Below, piece after piece: positions 10,861 through 20,866 of a stretch of 64,000 nucleotides of DNA (its first letter is position 1; every line of letters begins with the position of its first letter). The position numbers were made by a program, and so were the translations under genes. Origin of the DNA: Haplomitrium mnioides (Eukaryota > Marchantiophyta > Haplomitriopsida > Calobryales); contig JBNGIS010007632.1 in the NCBI GenBank assembly GCA_049999725.1, positions 200,267 to 264,266 on the forward strand, in the 5' to 3' direction. Below the pieces are notes generated by a model, which did no database searches, was not told the DNA's origin, and saw nothing but the letters and a program-made list of their open reading frames with translations.

Positions 10861-11126
10861 GGAGAACAAAAGTAAAAGGTGGTCCAATTAGAGTGAGAGA
10901 GAAAAGAGGGGTCCAATTAGAAGAGGATAGAAAAGGAACCAATGGGGTTCCTCCACCTATGTAAGCAAAGTGCTTTCTCTCAAGTATATAAAGAAGGGAG
11001 AGTGCCTTGTTTGGCATCTCTTAACTTGTGGGTTTTTCAAGTTCTTTGTGCACTTCTCTTGTGCTAACTTGTATGTGTTGTATTTGTACTAACTTCTGTG
11101 TGTAATGTGGGTGTGTAGTGTTACAA

Positions 11127-11138
11127 TGGTATCAGAGC
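11127..11138 (+). other. Primer binding site of the inserted LTR
   Basis: Perfect TGGTATCAGAGC, one base after the LTR end TTACA. It belongs to the foreign LTR, not to C2, whose own site is of a different type. Confidence 0.9.
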
Positions 11139-11380
11139 TTGGTCTTCTCTAAAGAGTGTGGACTACCCCTCTTTGGAGAAGTACTCAAGACTTTTTGGAG
11201 TAGTGGAATCTCCACTTTGCATTGACTCCATTAGAGTTAAACCTTCAAATTTTCATGAATAAAGGATAGTGGATATCCTATCCTTTATAAATGAAGATGA
11301 GAAGTTTGACTTGATGCCATGGTAGTCAATGGATAGAGGAGCATAGAGGTACACTTAGCTGGGACAATGTCACAGGAAAG

Positions 11381-11760
11381 TTGATGACCAAGGATGCTAA
11401 GAATAATGAAGGTGATGGCATTGATGCAGCCCTAGTTGCAAAGAAGGGTAAGATTGTGAAGTGCACACATTGCAAAAGAAAGGGGCACTTGGAGAAGGAC
11501 TGTTGGGTTCATGAAGCATGGCAAACCTGCTTCAACTTCCAAAGACAAGTCCAAACACACCAAGGATACAAGTGCCAAAGGCAAAGGGAAGAGAAAGATG
11601 AGAGAAAGAGCCAACGCTGCAGATGATAACAGCTCAAGCACTGAATACGAGTTGGTCCCTGCAGATTGTCCCCATGATGACAGCAGAGCTCTGAAGAGTG
11701 ATTGCACTGGACACAGGTGGTACCTAGACTCAGAAGCTACAAGTCCTTGATGAAGAATCT
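11381..11760 (+). pseudogene. C2 gag C-terminus (zinc knuckle) and protease start
   Basis: One frame encodes the retroviral zinc knuckle CTHCKRKGHLEKDC (C-x2-C-x4-H-x4-C intact). A shift near 11510 moves into a lysine-rich linker and then HRWYLDSEATS, the protease active site with the D-S-G triad altered to D-S-E, ending at a stop near 11750. A further frame (11702-11908) resembles the protease C-terminal half (FYCHHVGEASISIAS and ELRNVLYIPE). At least two shifts separate these blocks. Confidence 0.8.
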
Positions 11761-12090
11761 GACACAAATCCAAACCATGAGAGCCAGAAACATGGACAAG
11801 AACAATGTTTTTTATTGTCATCATGTAGGTGAAGCATCAATCAGCATCGCCTCCAAAGGGGAGAAAAAGGAACTTGAATTGAGAAATGTTCTGTACATTC
11901 CTGAATGAGGCTACAATCTGATCTCAATTGATAAATTGAATGATCAAAGCATGTACGTAGATTTTGGGAGAAGAGGTATCAGAATGTACACTGACAAGTC
12001 TGAGTTTGCCATTATGGAAAAGAACGCAGGGATCCTGTATGGAGGAATCACCATGGCTAGGGAGAATGCTGCTATCACAGTGACCCCCCC

Positions 12091-12190
12091 NNNNNNNNNN
12101 NNNNNNNNNNNNNNNNNNNNNNNNNNNNNNNNNNNNNNNNNNNNNNNNNNNNNNNNNNNNNNNNNNNNNNNNNNNNNNNNNNNNNNNNNN
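12091..12190. other. Assembly gap (100 N)
   Basis: Exactly 100 N follow a run of seven C. The round length suggests a placeholder gap of unknown true size within the GAG-pre-integrase region of C2. Confidence 0.98.
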
Positions 12191-13437
12191 AGAATTAGAC
12201 TTGCAGTTATGGCACAGAAGGCTGGGACATCTGGGTGTTGAAAATGTGCACAAACTCTAGAATTTGGTGACAGGTATGGTCATCAAGACAAAGGAGGATT
12301 TCTTTGTGAAGCATGTGTACAAGGAAAGCAGCACCGCCAGCCAGTGCCCAAGAAATCTGACACTGCAACAAGACACAAGTTGGACTTGATCCACTCTGAT
12401 GTAGGTGGACCCTTGTCAGTCACCTCTACTGGAGGAGCAAGATATTTTGTTACATTCACAGATGACAAGAGCAGGAAATCATTCCTGTATGTCATGAAGA
12501 CGAAGGACGAAGTCCTTGAGAAGTTTCAAGAATTTGTCAATCAAGTAACGAACGAGCTCAACACTTCAGTGAAGACTCTGAGAAGCAATGGAGGAGGTGA
12601 ATACACCAGGAAAGCCTTCAGAAGCTACTTGAAGGAGAAAGGCATCAAGAGCCAGAAGCAGCCCAGAACATAATGGTGCAGTTGAGCGGTTGAACCGTAC
12701 ACTGGTGGAACAGGCCAGATGTATGTTGAATGAAGCTGGCCTTGAGAAAAGGCAGTGGGCTGAAGTTTCAAGAATTTGTCAATCAAGTAACGAACGAGCT
12801 CAACACTTCAGTGAAGACTCTGAGAAGCGATGGAGGAGGTGAATACACTAGCAAAGCCTTCAAAAGCTACTTGAAGGAGAAAGGCATCAAGAGCCAGATG
12901 ATTGCCAGAAGCAGCCCAGAACAGAATGGTGCAGTTGAGCGGTTGAACTGTACACTAGTGGAAAAGGCGAGATGTATGTTGAATGAAGCTGGCCTTGAGA
13001 AAAGGCACTGGGCTGAGGCCATAACAACAGCCAACTATCTGCGCAACATAAGCCCTTTAGCAGCTTTGAAGGGGAAAACGCCAGAAGAAGCATGGACAGG
13101 TAAGAGACCAGATGTCTCACACCTAAGGGTCTTTGGATGTGATGCATATGCATTGATACCAGAAGAGATGAGGAGAAAGCTGGACAACAAGTCCGACGTG
13201 TGGACTTTTATGGGATATCAGCTTGGAGTGAAGGGGTACTGCCTTATGAACCACAAGACTGGGAAGACCATCTCCAGCAGGGATGTCCTCTTCAAGGAGG
13301 CCAAAACTGAAACAAAAGGGGAAACTGAGTCCTCTAGTAGGAGACACTTGATTTCAGATATCAAAGAGGAATCTGAGAATGCAGGCCCAAGGAGGATGAT
13401 ATCAATATCCAAGAACAGGGAGGTCCAAGAGGAATAG
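12191..13437 (+). pseudogene. C2 integrase with internal duplication
   Basis: GAG-pre-integrase (LAVMAQKAGTSG-like) precedes the integrase core: KLDLIHSDVGGPLSV, YFVTFTDDKSRKSF, then the catalytic D-x35-E region SDGGGEYTSKAF and QNGAVERLN, VSHLRVFGCDAY. The core is partly doubled: 12521-12762 is repeated as 12763-13004. The first copy has lost about ten bases, which shifts its frame; the second copy runs on openly to 13437. Function as an integrase is ruled out by the duplication and the stops. Confidence 0.85.
12521..13004 (+). repeat. 242-bp tandem duplication in C2 integrase
   Basis: The segment starting AAGTTTCAAGAATTTGTC at 12521 recurs at 12763, and the pair ends near GGGCTGA at about 12763 and 13015. 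The copies differ by a handful of substitutions and a 9-10 bp deletion in the first. It lies within 350 bp of an assembly gap, so misassembly is possible. Confidence 0.9.
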
Positions 13438-14928
13438 CGCAGGGATGATCCAAGCAAGTGGGAGGAAGAAAGAGATTCTGATGCAGAATCAAATGGGCCC
13501 AGGAGATCAGGCAGGAATCGAAGACGCCCAGAGTTTTATAGCATTGACAAGGCATGCCTGTCTCAAGAAATGGTAAGACTTGGCGCTAGTGAATTTGAAT
13601 GTGCTGTGGATGAATTCTGCATGGCAACGAGAGTTGAAGATGAAAATCCAACAAGCCTTAGAGAAGCTCTTTAAAGCCAGGATTCTGAGGAATGGAATGC
13701 ATCCATGACAGAGGAGCTCAATGCGCTCGAGAAGAATCATACCTGGAAGCTTGTAAGACTGCCAGCAAGAAGGAAGCCAATTAGCTGCAAGTGGGTGTTC
13801 AAGGTCAAGAGAGGGTCAGATGATTCCATCATCAAGTACAAGGCCAGATTGGTAGCAAGGGGATTCACTTAAGTGGAAGGCCTTGACTAAAATGAAACCT
13901 TTGCACCTATAGCAAAGTTTACCTTCATCAGGTGCATATTGGCATTCGCAGCGAAGCATGGTTGGGAAGCAGAACAGATGGACGCCAAGACAACATTTCT
14001 GAATGGAGACCTTGACGAAGAAATCTACATGAAGCAGCCAGAAGGAGCAGCTCATGGAAATAAAGTCTATCTGCTACAAAAGGCAATATATGGGCTCAAG
14101 CAAGGATCCAGAGCCTAGTATCTTAAGATGGATCAACACTTGCTGAGCAATGGTTATCACAGATCAGAGGCAGATCACTATGTCTACATCAAGTCAGGTG
14201 AGCACATGATCATTGCACTCTATGTGGATGACCTGTTATTACTAAGCGCCAATCCTGAGACAATGGCAAGAGAGAAACTATCTCTCAGTCAAGCCTTTGA
14301 GATGGTGGACTTAGGGGAAGTGCACTACCTGCTAGGCATAGTTGTGACCAGGGAGAGAAAGGCTGGAACAATAAGCCTGACTGAGTCCCAGTATGTAAAG
14401 AAGATAATTTCCAAGTTTGGCATGCAGGACTGCAAACCTGTTGGAACACCAATGGAGAAAGGTCTGAAGCTGTTAAAGGAAATGAAATCACAAAGGGACA
14501 TGAGCAGGGTTCCATACCAAAGCGATGTAGGGAGTCTCATGTACTGCATGGTGTGCACAAGACCAGATTTGGCCTATGCTGTTGGTGTGTTATGCAAATT
14601 TATGCAGAGTCCATGTTACCCACATTGGATAGTCATCAAACAAGTTTTAAAGTATTTGCAGGGCACTTGGAATGCAAAGTTGACATACAGCAAGCATGGG
14701 AATCCAACATTGGTTGGATATTCAGATGCAGATTGGGGAGGAGACCTAGATGACAAATCATCTACATCTGCATATACCTTTGTTCTCCGTGGAGGAGCAG
14801 TGAGTTGGTCCAGTAAGAAGCAATCTTCTACTACATTGTCAAGCACTGAGGCTGAGTACATGGCCCTCACACATGCAGCCATGGAGGTCATTTGGATAAG
14901 GAGGCTCCTGGCAGAAGTTGGCCACTAG
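13438..14928 (+). pseudogene. C2 reverse transcriptase and RNase H
   Basis: The RT starts in a broken frame (stops near 13436, 13672, 13871, 13889 and 14118), with landmarks ISCKWVFKVK, KYKARLVARGF, ETFAPIAKF, AEQMDAKTTFLNGDLDEEIYM and YGLKQGSRA. From 14128 a 266-codon open frame holds the catalytic YVDDLLLL, LGEVHYLLGI, the RNase H segment VGYSDADWGGDLDDKSSTSAY and SSTEAEYMAL. That last part is intact to a stop at 14926-14928, and the C-terminal RNase H tail (KHIDIRCHF-like) continues past it in another frame to about 15170. Catalytic residues are kept, but the polyprotein is broken upstream. Confidence 0.9.
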
Positions 14929-15175
14929 TAAAGTGAGCCAACTGAAATCTATGAAGACAATAGGGCAGCATTCACCTATGCAAGAATCCTGTTTATCACC
15001 CATGGATGAAACATATTGACATCAGGTGCCATTTCATCCGCCAGTAGTCTGGGATAGAGATTGATCTGGAATTCATTGCAATAGAGGATATGGCTGCAGA
15101 TGCTCTCACCAAGGCTTTGGCTAGACCTCAGCATTTGAAATGCATGAACCTCTTGGGATTACACCTTGGATAGTC

Positions 15176-15186
15176 CTGAGTGGGAG
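15176..15186 (+). other. C2 polypurine tract
   Basis: CCTGAGTGGGAG-type purine-rich sequence directly before the 3' LTR start TGTTGAGC at 15187. It is in the position expected for plus-strand priming. Confidence 0.75.
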
Positions 15187-16293
15187 TGTTGAGCACCATT
15201 GCTGAGTGGGAGGACAGATCCTGAGAAGGATCAGTGTACAGTCCTTCCCAAGGTGAGCAATCCTTGGAGATGGAGTTGTCTCCTTGCAGTAGATAATGCT
15301 CAGATTTATTCTTAGTGTTATCTAGTTTAGCTGTTTCTCTAGTTCAGCAAAATTCTTGTTTTAGAGACAGCCATGGAAGTGGTGACACATGGAAGCACCT
15401 AGAGGTGCCACGTGTCAGCACCAGAAGGCATCCTTGCAAAAATTAATTATTTTGTCTGGGGGTGCTAAGGAAGGATGCGCATGCATACGTCTGCATGCGC
15501 ATACAAAGAATAATTGGATTTACGGCTGTTGACGAGCATCTGCTGCTGGTGCAGCTGCTCCTTGTACACATGCAAGATGGTCTTCACGACCTGCTCGATT
15601 CTTCTCCTGGTCTTCATTGACGCCCATAGTTTGAGCAAGTGGGCACCCGTTGTTTTCCAGCTCGTAGCTGGTATTGTATTTAGCATATATGTGCAATCTA
15701 AGGAGAGGAAAGCTCTCTCAAAATTCCATAGATTGTGAGTCCTTCGATCCCCATTCAAATCTTTCTTGTATTTCTTTCACATCCTCGCTCAGGAGAAGTA
15801 AACACAAATTGCATTTACATCTGCAGGGCAACTCTGCTATTGTGAAGAAGAAAAAGGAGGTGCTCGATTTCTGCCCGTTTTTTGTTATTGTGTTTGCTCA
15901 TCAGAAGGCGCTTGTTTTCCTGCTGTCGTGTTTGCTCAACAGGAGTCACTCACTTCCTGCCATCGGGTTTATTCATCAGGAGGCGCCCCACCTGAGCCCG
16001 CCAGACAATCGCGCATACACCGGAGGGTGTCCCCGTTTTCTGCATCGCGCAAAAGCGGGGGAGCCCTGCCCCGTTTTTCAAGTATCGCGCAAAAACGAGT
16101 GGAGCCCATTTTTTGCTAATCGCTGCACAAAGGGAGACGCCCGTTTTTGGTTCATCTCCCTATTCGTGAATCGCTGCTGAAGACTCGTTTTGAAGGAAAA
16201 AAAGTTGTGTCTTCTTCAAACAAGTGCATATTCAGATTCAAAATTACATTTCAGACATTCCAGTGAAAAATTTTGAAGTCGATTTTCATTACA
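15187..16293 (+). repeat. C2 3' LTR
   Basis: About 1.1 kb, clearly alignable with 8894-9989 along its full length, ending TTCATTACA. Differences are mostly substitutions and short indels. The sequence after 16293 is unrelated to C2. Confidence 0.92.
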
Positions 16294-17609
16294 TAATTCC
16301 TCTTTCAATAGAGTGCTTGCACCTAATGATTATCTTATTTCTCTATACTCACAATTCACTCAATGAAAAAAGAAAAAATCAGATGGCTGCAGAAATCATG
16401 TTTTGGCCACAGAAATCATGGTGTCTATCTAGCAAATAGTTTGATTTTATTTCTAAATTCACGGATCACACATTCAACAGGTGAAAAACTATTCAACAGG
16501 TGAAAAACTTGAACGCTGCAGAAATCATGTTTTGGTTACAGAAACCATGGTGCTGATCTAGCAAATACTTCAAAGTCTTAACAGCCCGAGAGTTTCTCTT
16601 GACACAGAGGGACCTCAAGGGACGATTTGGCCAGGCTAAGCTGTCATACACACCAGATTAGATAATCAGGGAGAACACCACAGCTGGAGCAAGGATTCAT
16701 AAGAAGCCAATGCATCAAAATTATCCCAGTAGAGAAGACAGACAAAATTGATGAAAGGCCAGTGATCACCATATCAGAGCAGAGAGTTCAAGAGTTCTGA
16801 AACTTAGGCAGAAAGAGAAAAGTATAACCATGGATTGGATTTAGAAGGAGCAAATTAAAAAATAAGAACAGGGATCAGGCCTCCCAAGTCTGATATAAAG
16901 GTCACAAGTGGGAGGAAAACTCACTACTCACTGCAGACTATTCATCTATGGGAGTAAAACTGAGAATCTGATGCAACGCGACAAGCAGAAGGGCAAAGCA
17001 CTGTAGACAAATCCTAAACATCACCCTGCAGTGTTAGTGGAGCTGGGGACCTGATTCCTAAGCCACAAGTGCAAGGGCAAGAAGCACTGGAGAAGACCCA
17101 GAAACCAGCCATCGCACAACACCCTGGTAAACAAGGCCAAAGACTAGCCACTAGTGTGAGTAGAACTGCAGCGGATGGAGACTTCTCTCTCTTCCAGGCT
17201 ATGATACTGGGTGCTGCTGCAAAGCAAAGATGGAGCACAAGCAAAGGAAAATGTTGTGAAGCAATTTTGGAGGCACAAGCAAAGGGAGATGCTACCTACA
17301 AGTGAGTCTTGTGGAGGTTTAATCAAAGATTTCTCAGTGATATCTCCGAATGTTCAAAAAAAAGAGAAAAGTAGTCATGTGCTACCTGGTGTTAGATAAG
17401 AATCACACTTAGAAAGTAGAATGTTATAAACTATTCATAGTGGAGGTACTTTCAAGGGTCACAAACATAAAAATGTAATAATTTATTAGTGTCAAAAGCT
17501 GACTTTATGTTCTAAGTATTACTTGTGATTTATGTAGATATTTATGACCTCAACAAACAGTGGATAGTGTAGTTGAATTAAATACATGGGTTGAAATAGA
17601 AAGTGTGTA
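16294..17609. other. Intergenic stretch without a recognisable gene
   Basis: A local direct repeat of about 56 bp is present (16385-16440 and 16514-16569, sharing GCTGCAGAAATCATGTTTTGG). Short plus-strand frames at 17069-17305 and 17211-17399 show no recognisable domain. The part near 17400-17609 is AT-rich and lies immediately 3' of the F-box gene, so it may include its 3' UTR. Confidence 0.5.
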
Positions 17610-18750
17610 TCAAAAAAGGAGTAGATGATAATTATTATCAGTAAACTTGCAACAACAAGTGTCAAAAACAAGTAGTCTATTACTACCGCTTGCATGATAA
17701 AAAATTGCTATATGGTCCTTTACACCCTTGCAGTTCAGTAAGAAAAAAGGGTCATGCCAGCTCTGAAACTCATATAGCAGAGTAGTCTCCAGAACTTCTT
17801 CTTTCATTTTTGTACTTGGAAAACTTTGAGATTTCCAAATACACAAAGTTTGTGGTTTATCTAGTCCATCCAAGCCTGGTCCACTTGAGTATATAGCTAC
17901 TAGATACAAAAATTTGCCATTTGAAACAAGGCGTTGATCGTTCATATATTCTATCAAGTGTGGTACCCTACAAAAATAGCCAAGGTTGTTAGGCACATCA
18001 TAAGCAAAACTCCCCCTTAAATATTCACCTTGGTGGTCACATGGTATATACAATATGGTTTGCTTCTCTATTGAGTGGCCAGTGTACATTAGCTCCCAAG
18101 AAGAAGGATTGGTTGGCTTGTAAGGCATGACTAGAGAAAGAATCCAACTTTGACTTTCAAAGCTATAAACATGAAGTTTCATGATGTTTCCATGTAAATC
18201 AATTCGTCGATCTAGATTTCCAAATGGTTGTACAACCATGATGCTATAGCTACTTGTAACACTGTTGTGGCACAAAATTGGATTCATTTCCCAACAGTCA
18301 ACTTCAGGGTTCATTTCAAAATGGATTTTCATTGAAGCACCAGTGACAATGTTCCAGAAGAAGAGTAGCATACTCCGGTAGTGATGACAGCAGAAAAGTA
18401 CACCACATACCGCTGATGAAACCATTTCAAAATTGTTGCTATCCCAATCTTGGTCCATATAGCTCTTGGGCAAGTGCACTGACTCATAGGTTGATAGTGA
18501 AGTCCCATAAAACACAAATAGGTGACCATATCCTTCAGCTTCCCATGATTGTTTGGAAAGAAATTTCCATGAAAGAATCTTTGCAGGAATAATGAATCCT
18601 GAAAAGCACTTGATATACAAACTCTGAAAATGCTTTGAATCCAAAACATGCTTCCAAGCTTTACATACTGCTTTTGCCCTCAACATACTTTTAATTGGCA
18701 ATTTTAAAAATCTCCTCCTGCAATTCTTGAATAACATTCCATCTCGACAT
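17610..18750 (-). CDS. F-box protein, with a frameshift in the F-box
   Basis: A 375-codon open frame runs from ATG 18737 to a stop at 17610-17612. Near its start it reads FLKLPIKSMLRAKAVCKAWKHVL, the second half of an F-box (helix pair that binds SKP1). The first half is in another frame, beginning at ATG 18750 (MSRWNVIQELQEEIF), and meets a stop at about 18691. A small indel in the T/A run at about 18705-18715 separates them. Downstream, Trp- and Tyr-rich segments (KILSWKFLS, YSFESQSWILSLV, YLVAIYSSGPG) suggest a beta-propeller substrate domain as in plant F-box/kelch-like proteins. The likely role is substrate recognition in an SCF ubiquitin ligase. It may be a recent pseudogene, or the break may be a sequencing error. 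Confidence 0.7.
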
Positions 18751-19704
18751 AATTCCAAGCTCTATAGGTATCTCTCCCTTATTATTTGATGGCCTTCTTA
18801 TCCAAATCACAATGAGAAACATAAATAAGAGGCATGAATGTTGCAAACCACAAAGCGAGAAAGTGAGAAACATGTCTATTTAACTTTTGTAGTATATATT
18901 TGAATAGAAGTAACCACCACTCAATTTGAGAAACTATCTTGAAGAAAATCCTCACCTCCACCAATATCACACTTGTGGCTAGACATGCATGTGAAAGTTT
19001 GGCTCAAGATTCTTCATAATTCCATATTTAAAGGATTTTGGTTGGAAGTGACTTCCACAATAGGTTTTTTCGCCGGACCACCAATTGACTAAAAGTAACT
19101 TTTTTTAAGGAGCGGATTGGTTCCAGTTTCCTTCTTGTCTAGGTTATCAAGAGACCACCAATTGACATAAATCACTTTTTTAGAGTAGCCATTGGCATTA
19201 ACTTCCACACTTGGTTCCCAATAGACAATGGAGTGGCTGCTGGCATTAACTTCCTCTCTAGGTTGCTAACAAAATTTACTAAAAGTGACTTGTAAAGAGC
19301 TCTTTTGCTAGATAAGTAGCTCCAAACTTCCTACTCTAGACGAAAATTTTTGCCCCATAGAAATTATCAGCATACAAGGATTTAAACATACCACAACTTG
19401 ATTGAGGACCTTTTCTTTGGACACATTAAGGGTTCAGAACTTGCTGGAGCTGCACTTATTTAGGGTTCAGAGCTGCCCACAAATAGGGTTCAGAACTTGC
19501 TAGAGCTGCACATATTTAGGGTAAGGAACTTGCTGGAGCTGGAAACATTTAGGGTTCAGAACTTAGTCGAGCTGCACACATTTTAGAATCAGTTGATTCA
19601 AACAAGCATTTGTGAGTATACAAGAAGAAAGTGCAGTTCTACTTCCACCCAAAATGGAAAGTCTCTTGGTACCTTTTCTGTTGCATTTCTGAGAGATAGC
19701 CAGT
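18751..19704. other. Region upstream of the F-box gene, repeat-rich
   Basis: It contains degenerate copies of a motif like ACCAATTGACTAAAAGT(A/G)ACTT at about 19050-19290 and the 33-bp tandem repeat at 19428-19586. The ACTAAAAGTGACTT core also recurs in the LTRs of the G elements in this window, so part of this region may be old LTR sequence. No gene is visible. Confidence 0.45.
19428..19586. repeat. 33-bp tandem repeat containing TTTAGGG
   Basis: Five imperfect units of TTTAGGGTTCAGAACTTGCT followed by (G/A)GAGCTGCACA(C/T)A; the second unit is shortened. Each full unit begins with the plant telomere-type heptamer TTTAGGG. The array sits about 680 bp upstream of the F-box start. Confidence 0.85.
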
Positions 19705-20178
19705 TTATAGTATTCTGACTTGCATAATTCCTTTCTGTTCTCTTTTTGTCTTTTTTGTTTCATGCCCATGACAATTACTTTTTGCTTCTTTTGATTTCAT
19801 GGAATCTGTTGACCAAGGTAAAGTAAAGTAGTGGAATCTATTGCCTTGCGTTTGGCTTCTCCCACTTGCTTGTGCAATTGTCACTCTTCCTTTGGATTCA
19901 GTCTTTCTGTTGCTACTTAACTTCTTGTCTCTCCTGAAAATGTTGTTCCACCATAAACAGTCATATGAAGGAGGGTGAGGTCCAGGTTGTGGATAGTCTT
20001 CAGTATCCACACCAACATGGCTTTCAATAGTAGAGGAATAGTCTTCTTGAAGAACAGGTGGTCCAAAGGGAGGATAATCATCTGAAGGAGGGTGAGGTCC
20101 AGGCTGAGGATAGTCTTCAGTATCCACACCAGCATCACTTCCAGAAGTTGAACCCGCATGGATTAGTTTTCCTGCCAT
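19705..20178 (-). CDS. Unrecognised proline-rich ORF with two RGF/GOLVEN-like motifs
   Basis: 157 codons from ATG 20178. The N-terminal third carries two copies of the unit GVDTEDYPQPGPHPPS, at about 20077-20130 and 19960-20013, with a DDYPPFGPP segment between them. The core DYPQPGPHPPSDD aligns with the secreted RGF/GLV/CLEL peptide pattern (Asp-Tyr start, Pro at 5, Pro-Pro at 9-10), sharing 7 of 13 positions with the best-known member. The last residue is Asp rather than the usual Asn, and no signal peptide precedes the motifs in this exon. An upstream exon would be needed; an AG at about 20190 could be an acceptor. The C-terminal half is basic and low in similarity to anything I know. It may simply be an unrelated repeat protein. 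Confidence 0.35.
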   Translation of the reverse strand: MAGKLIHAGSTSGSDAGVDTEDYPQPGPHPPSDDYPPFGPPVLQEDYSSTIESHVGVDTEDYPQPGPHPPSYDCLWWNNIFRRDKKLSSNRKTESKGRVTIAQASGRSQTQGNRFHYFTLPWSTDSMKSKEAKSNCHGHETKKTKREQKGIMQVRIL

Positions 20179-20866
20179 TTTCTCCTCCAATATGCTACTT
20201 GATTACTCTTAAGATTCTATGGAGAACAGAATATGCTTGTTGTATCAACACACAAAAGTAGAAGCAAATCAGGTCCCAATTGTAACAACACTATAAAACC
20301 TCAAGAGATCAAGTGGGCAAGTGTTCTCCATAACTCCTGCCCAACAACAGATCTCAATAGCCACCACCAGAAATAAAAATGGCACCAAGACAAATGTGCA
20401 AATTCCTCATGAAGTTTTAAATGTATATAATATCAAAAGGCTATGCTTAACTAGCATCCATGTTCTTGTCATTTTTAAACAAAGTCAACAAACTTCCACA
20501 AAACAGAAAGTAGCATTAAACTAGAAATGTCTTGCAACTGGTTGTAAAATATGTCAAACAATATACCTACAATCACTCACATTCGCTTGATGATTTGAAC
20601 AGAGTAAGTTTTCTGGATCCTCCAAGTGCTATAAATGGACAAACATTTGTTGCTTTCTAGAAATGGACTGCACCTCACCTCTAGCTCACTGCCTTCAGAT
20701 CATTGGGATCTCTAAGCAAGTGGAGATTTCCTACCCATGCCGGTGTTGCATTAACTTTCTTCCCGACAATGTGTTTTCTCTCCTCCTCCCTGTGAACATG
20801 CCTCTGTAGTTGCTGCCTCTGCAACCCTTGAGTTGGAAGTCATCACAACTTGCAATTTATAAGCAG
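20179..20866. other. Intergenic stretch, possible 5' region of the minus-strand ORF
   Basis: AT-rich. A 21-codon minus-strand frame at 20407-20472 begins MTRTWMLVKHSLLILYTF and is hydrophobic, so it could be part of a signal-peptide exon, but it ends in a stop and no clear splice donor follows. Otherwise nothing is recognisable. Confidence 0.35.

Larger units (their letters stand above)
10607..11347 (+). mobile_element. Foreign LTR with primer site inside C2 gag
   Basis: The segment has the layout of a 5' LTR and leader. A promoter-like region carries repeated ACGTGGCA/ACATGGCA motifs (10664-10860), then come a TATA box (TATATAAA, 10985-10992), an LTR end TTACA at 11125, and a perfect plant tRNA-iMet primer site TGGTATCAGAGC at 11127-11138. 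About 200 bp of leader follows. No coding region or second LTR is present. The segment is bounded by a 51-bp direct duplication of C2 gag (10505-10555 and 11348-11398). The left edge of the LTR is uncertain. Confidence 0.7.
8894..16293 (+). mobile_element. Ty1-copia retrotransposon C2 with 1.1 kb LTRs
   Basis: A full LTR-to-LTR element of 7.4 kb. LTRs at 8894-9989 and 15187-16293 both begin TGTTGAGCACC. Internal order is gag, zinc knuckle, protease, integrase, reverse transcriptase, RNase H, then a polypurine tract. The flanks (CACAA on the left, TAATT on the right) do not form a target duplication, so one end may have been altered. The gag is interrupted by an LTR plus primer site from a different element, the integrase core has a 242-bp tandem duplication, and the assembly gap 12091-12190 falls before the integrase. 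Many stops and shifts make it inactive. A related solo LTR lies at 55991-57046 on the other strand. Confidence 0.93.

Noticed and set aside
11127-11138. tRNA gene
   Set aside because: The match is only the 12-base primer binding site; no cloverleaf surrounds it. No tRNA or rRNA gene was noticed in the window.
17069-17305. 78-codon Gln/Ala/Lys-rich frame
   Set aside because: No domain, no conserved copy, and antisense frames of similar length exist; kept as intergenic.
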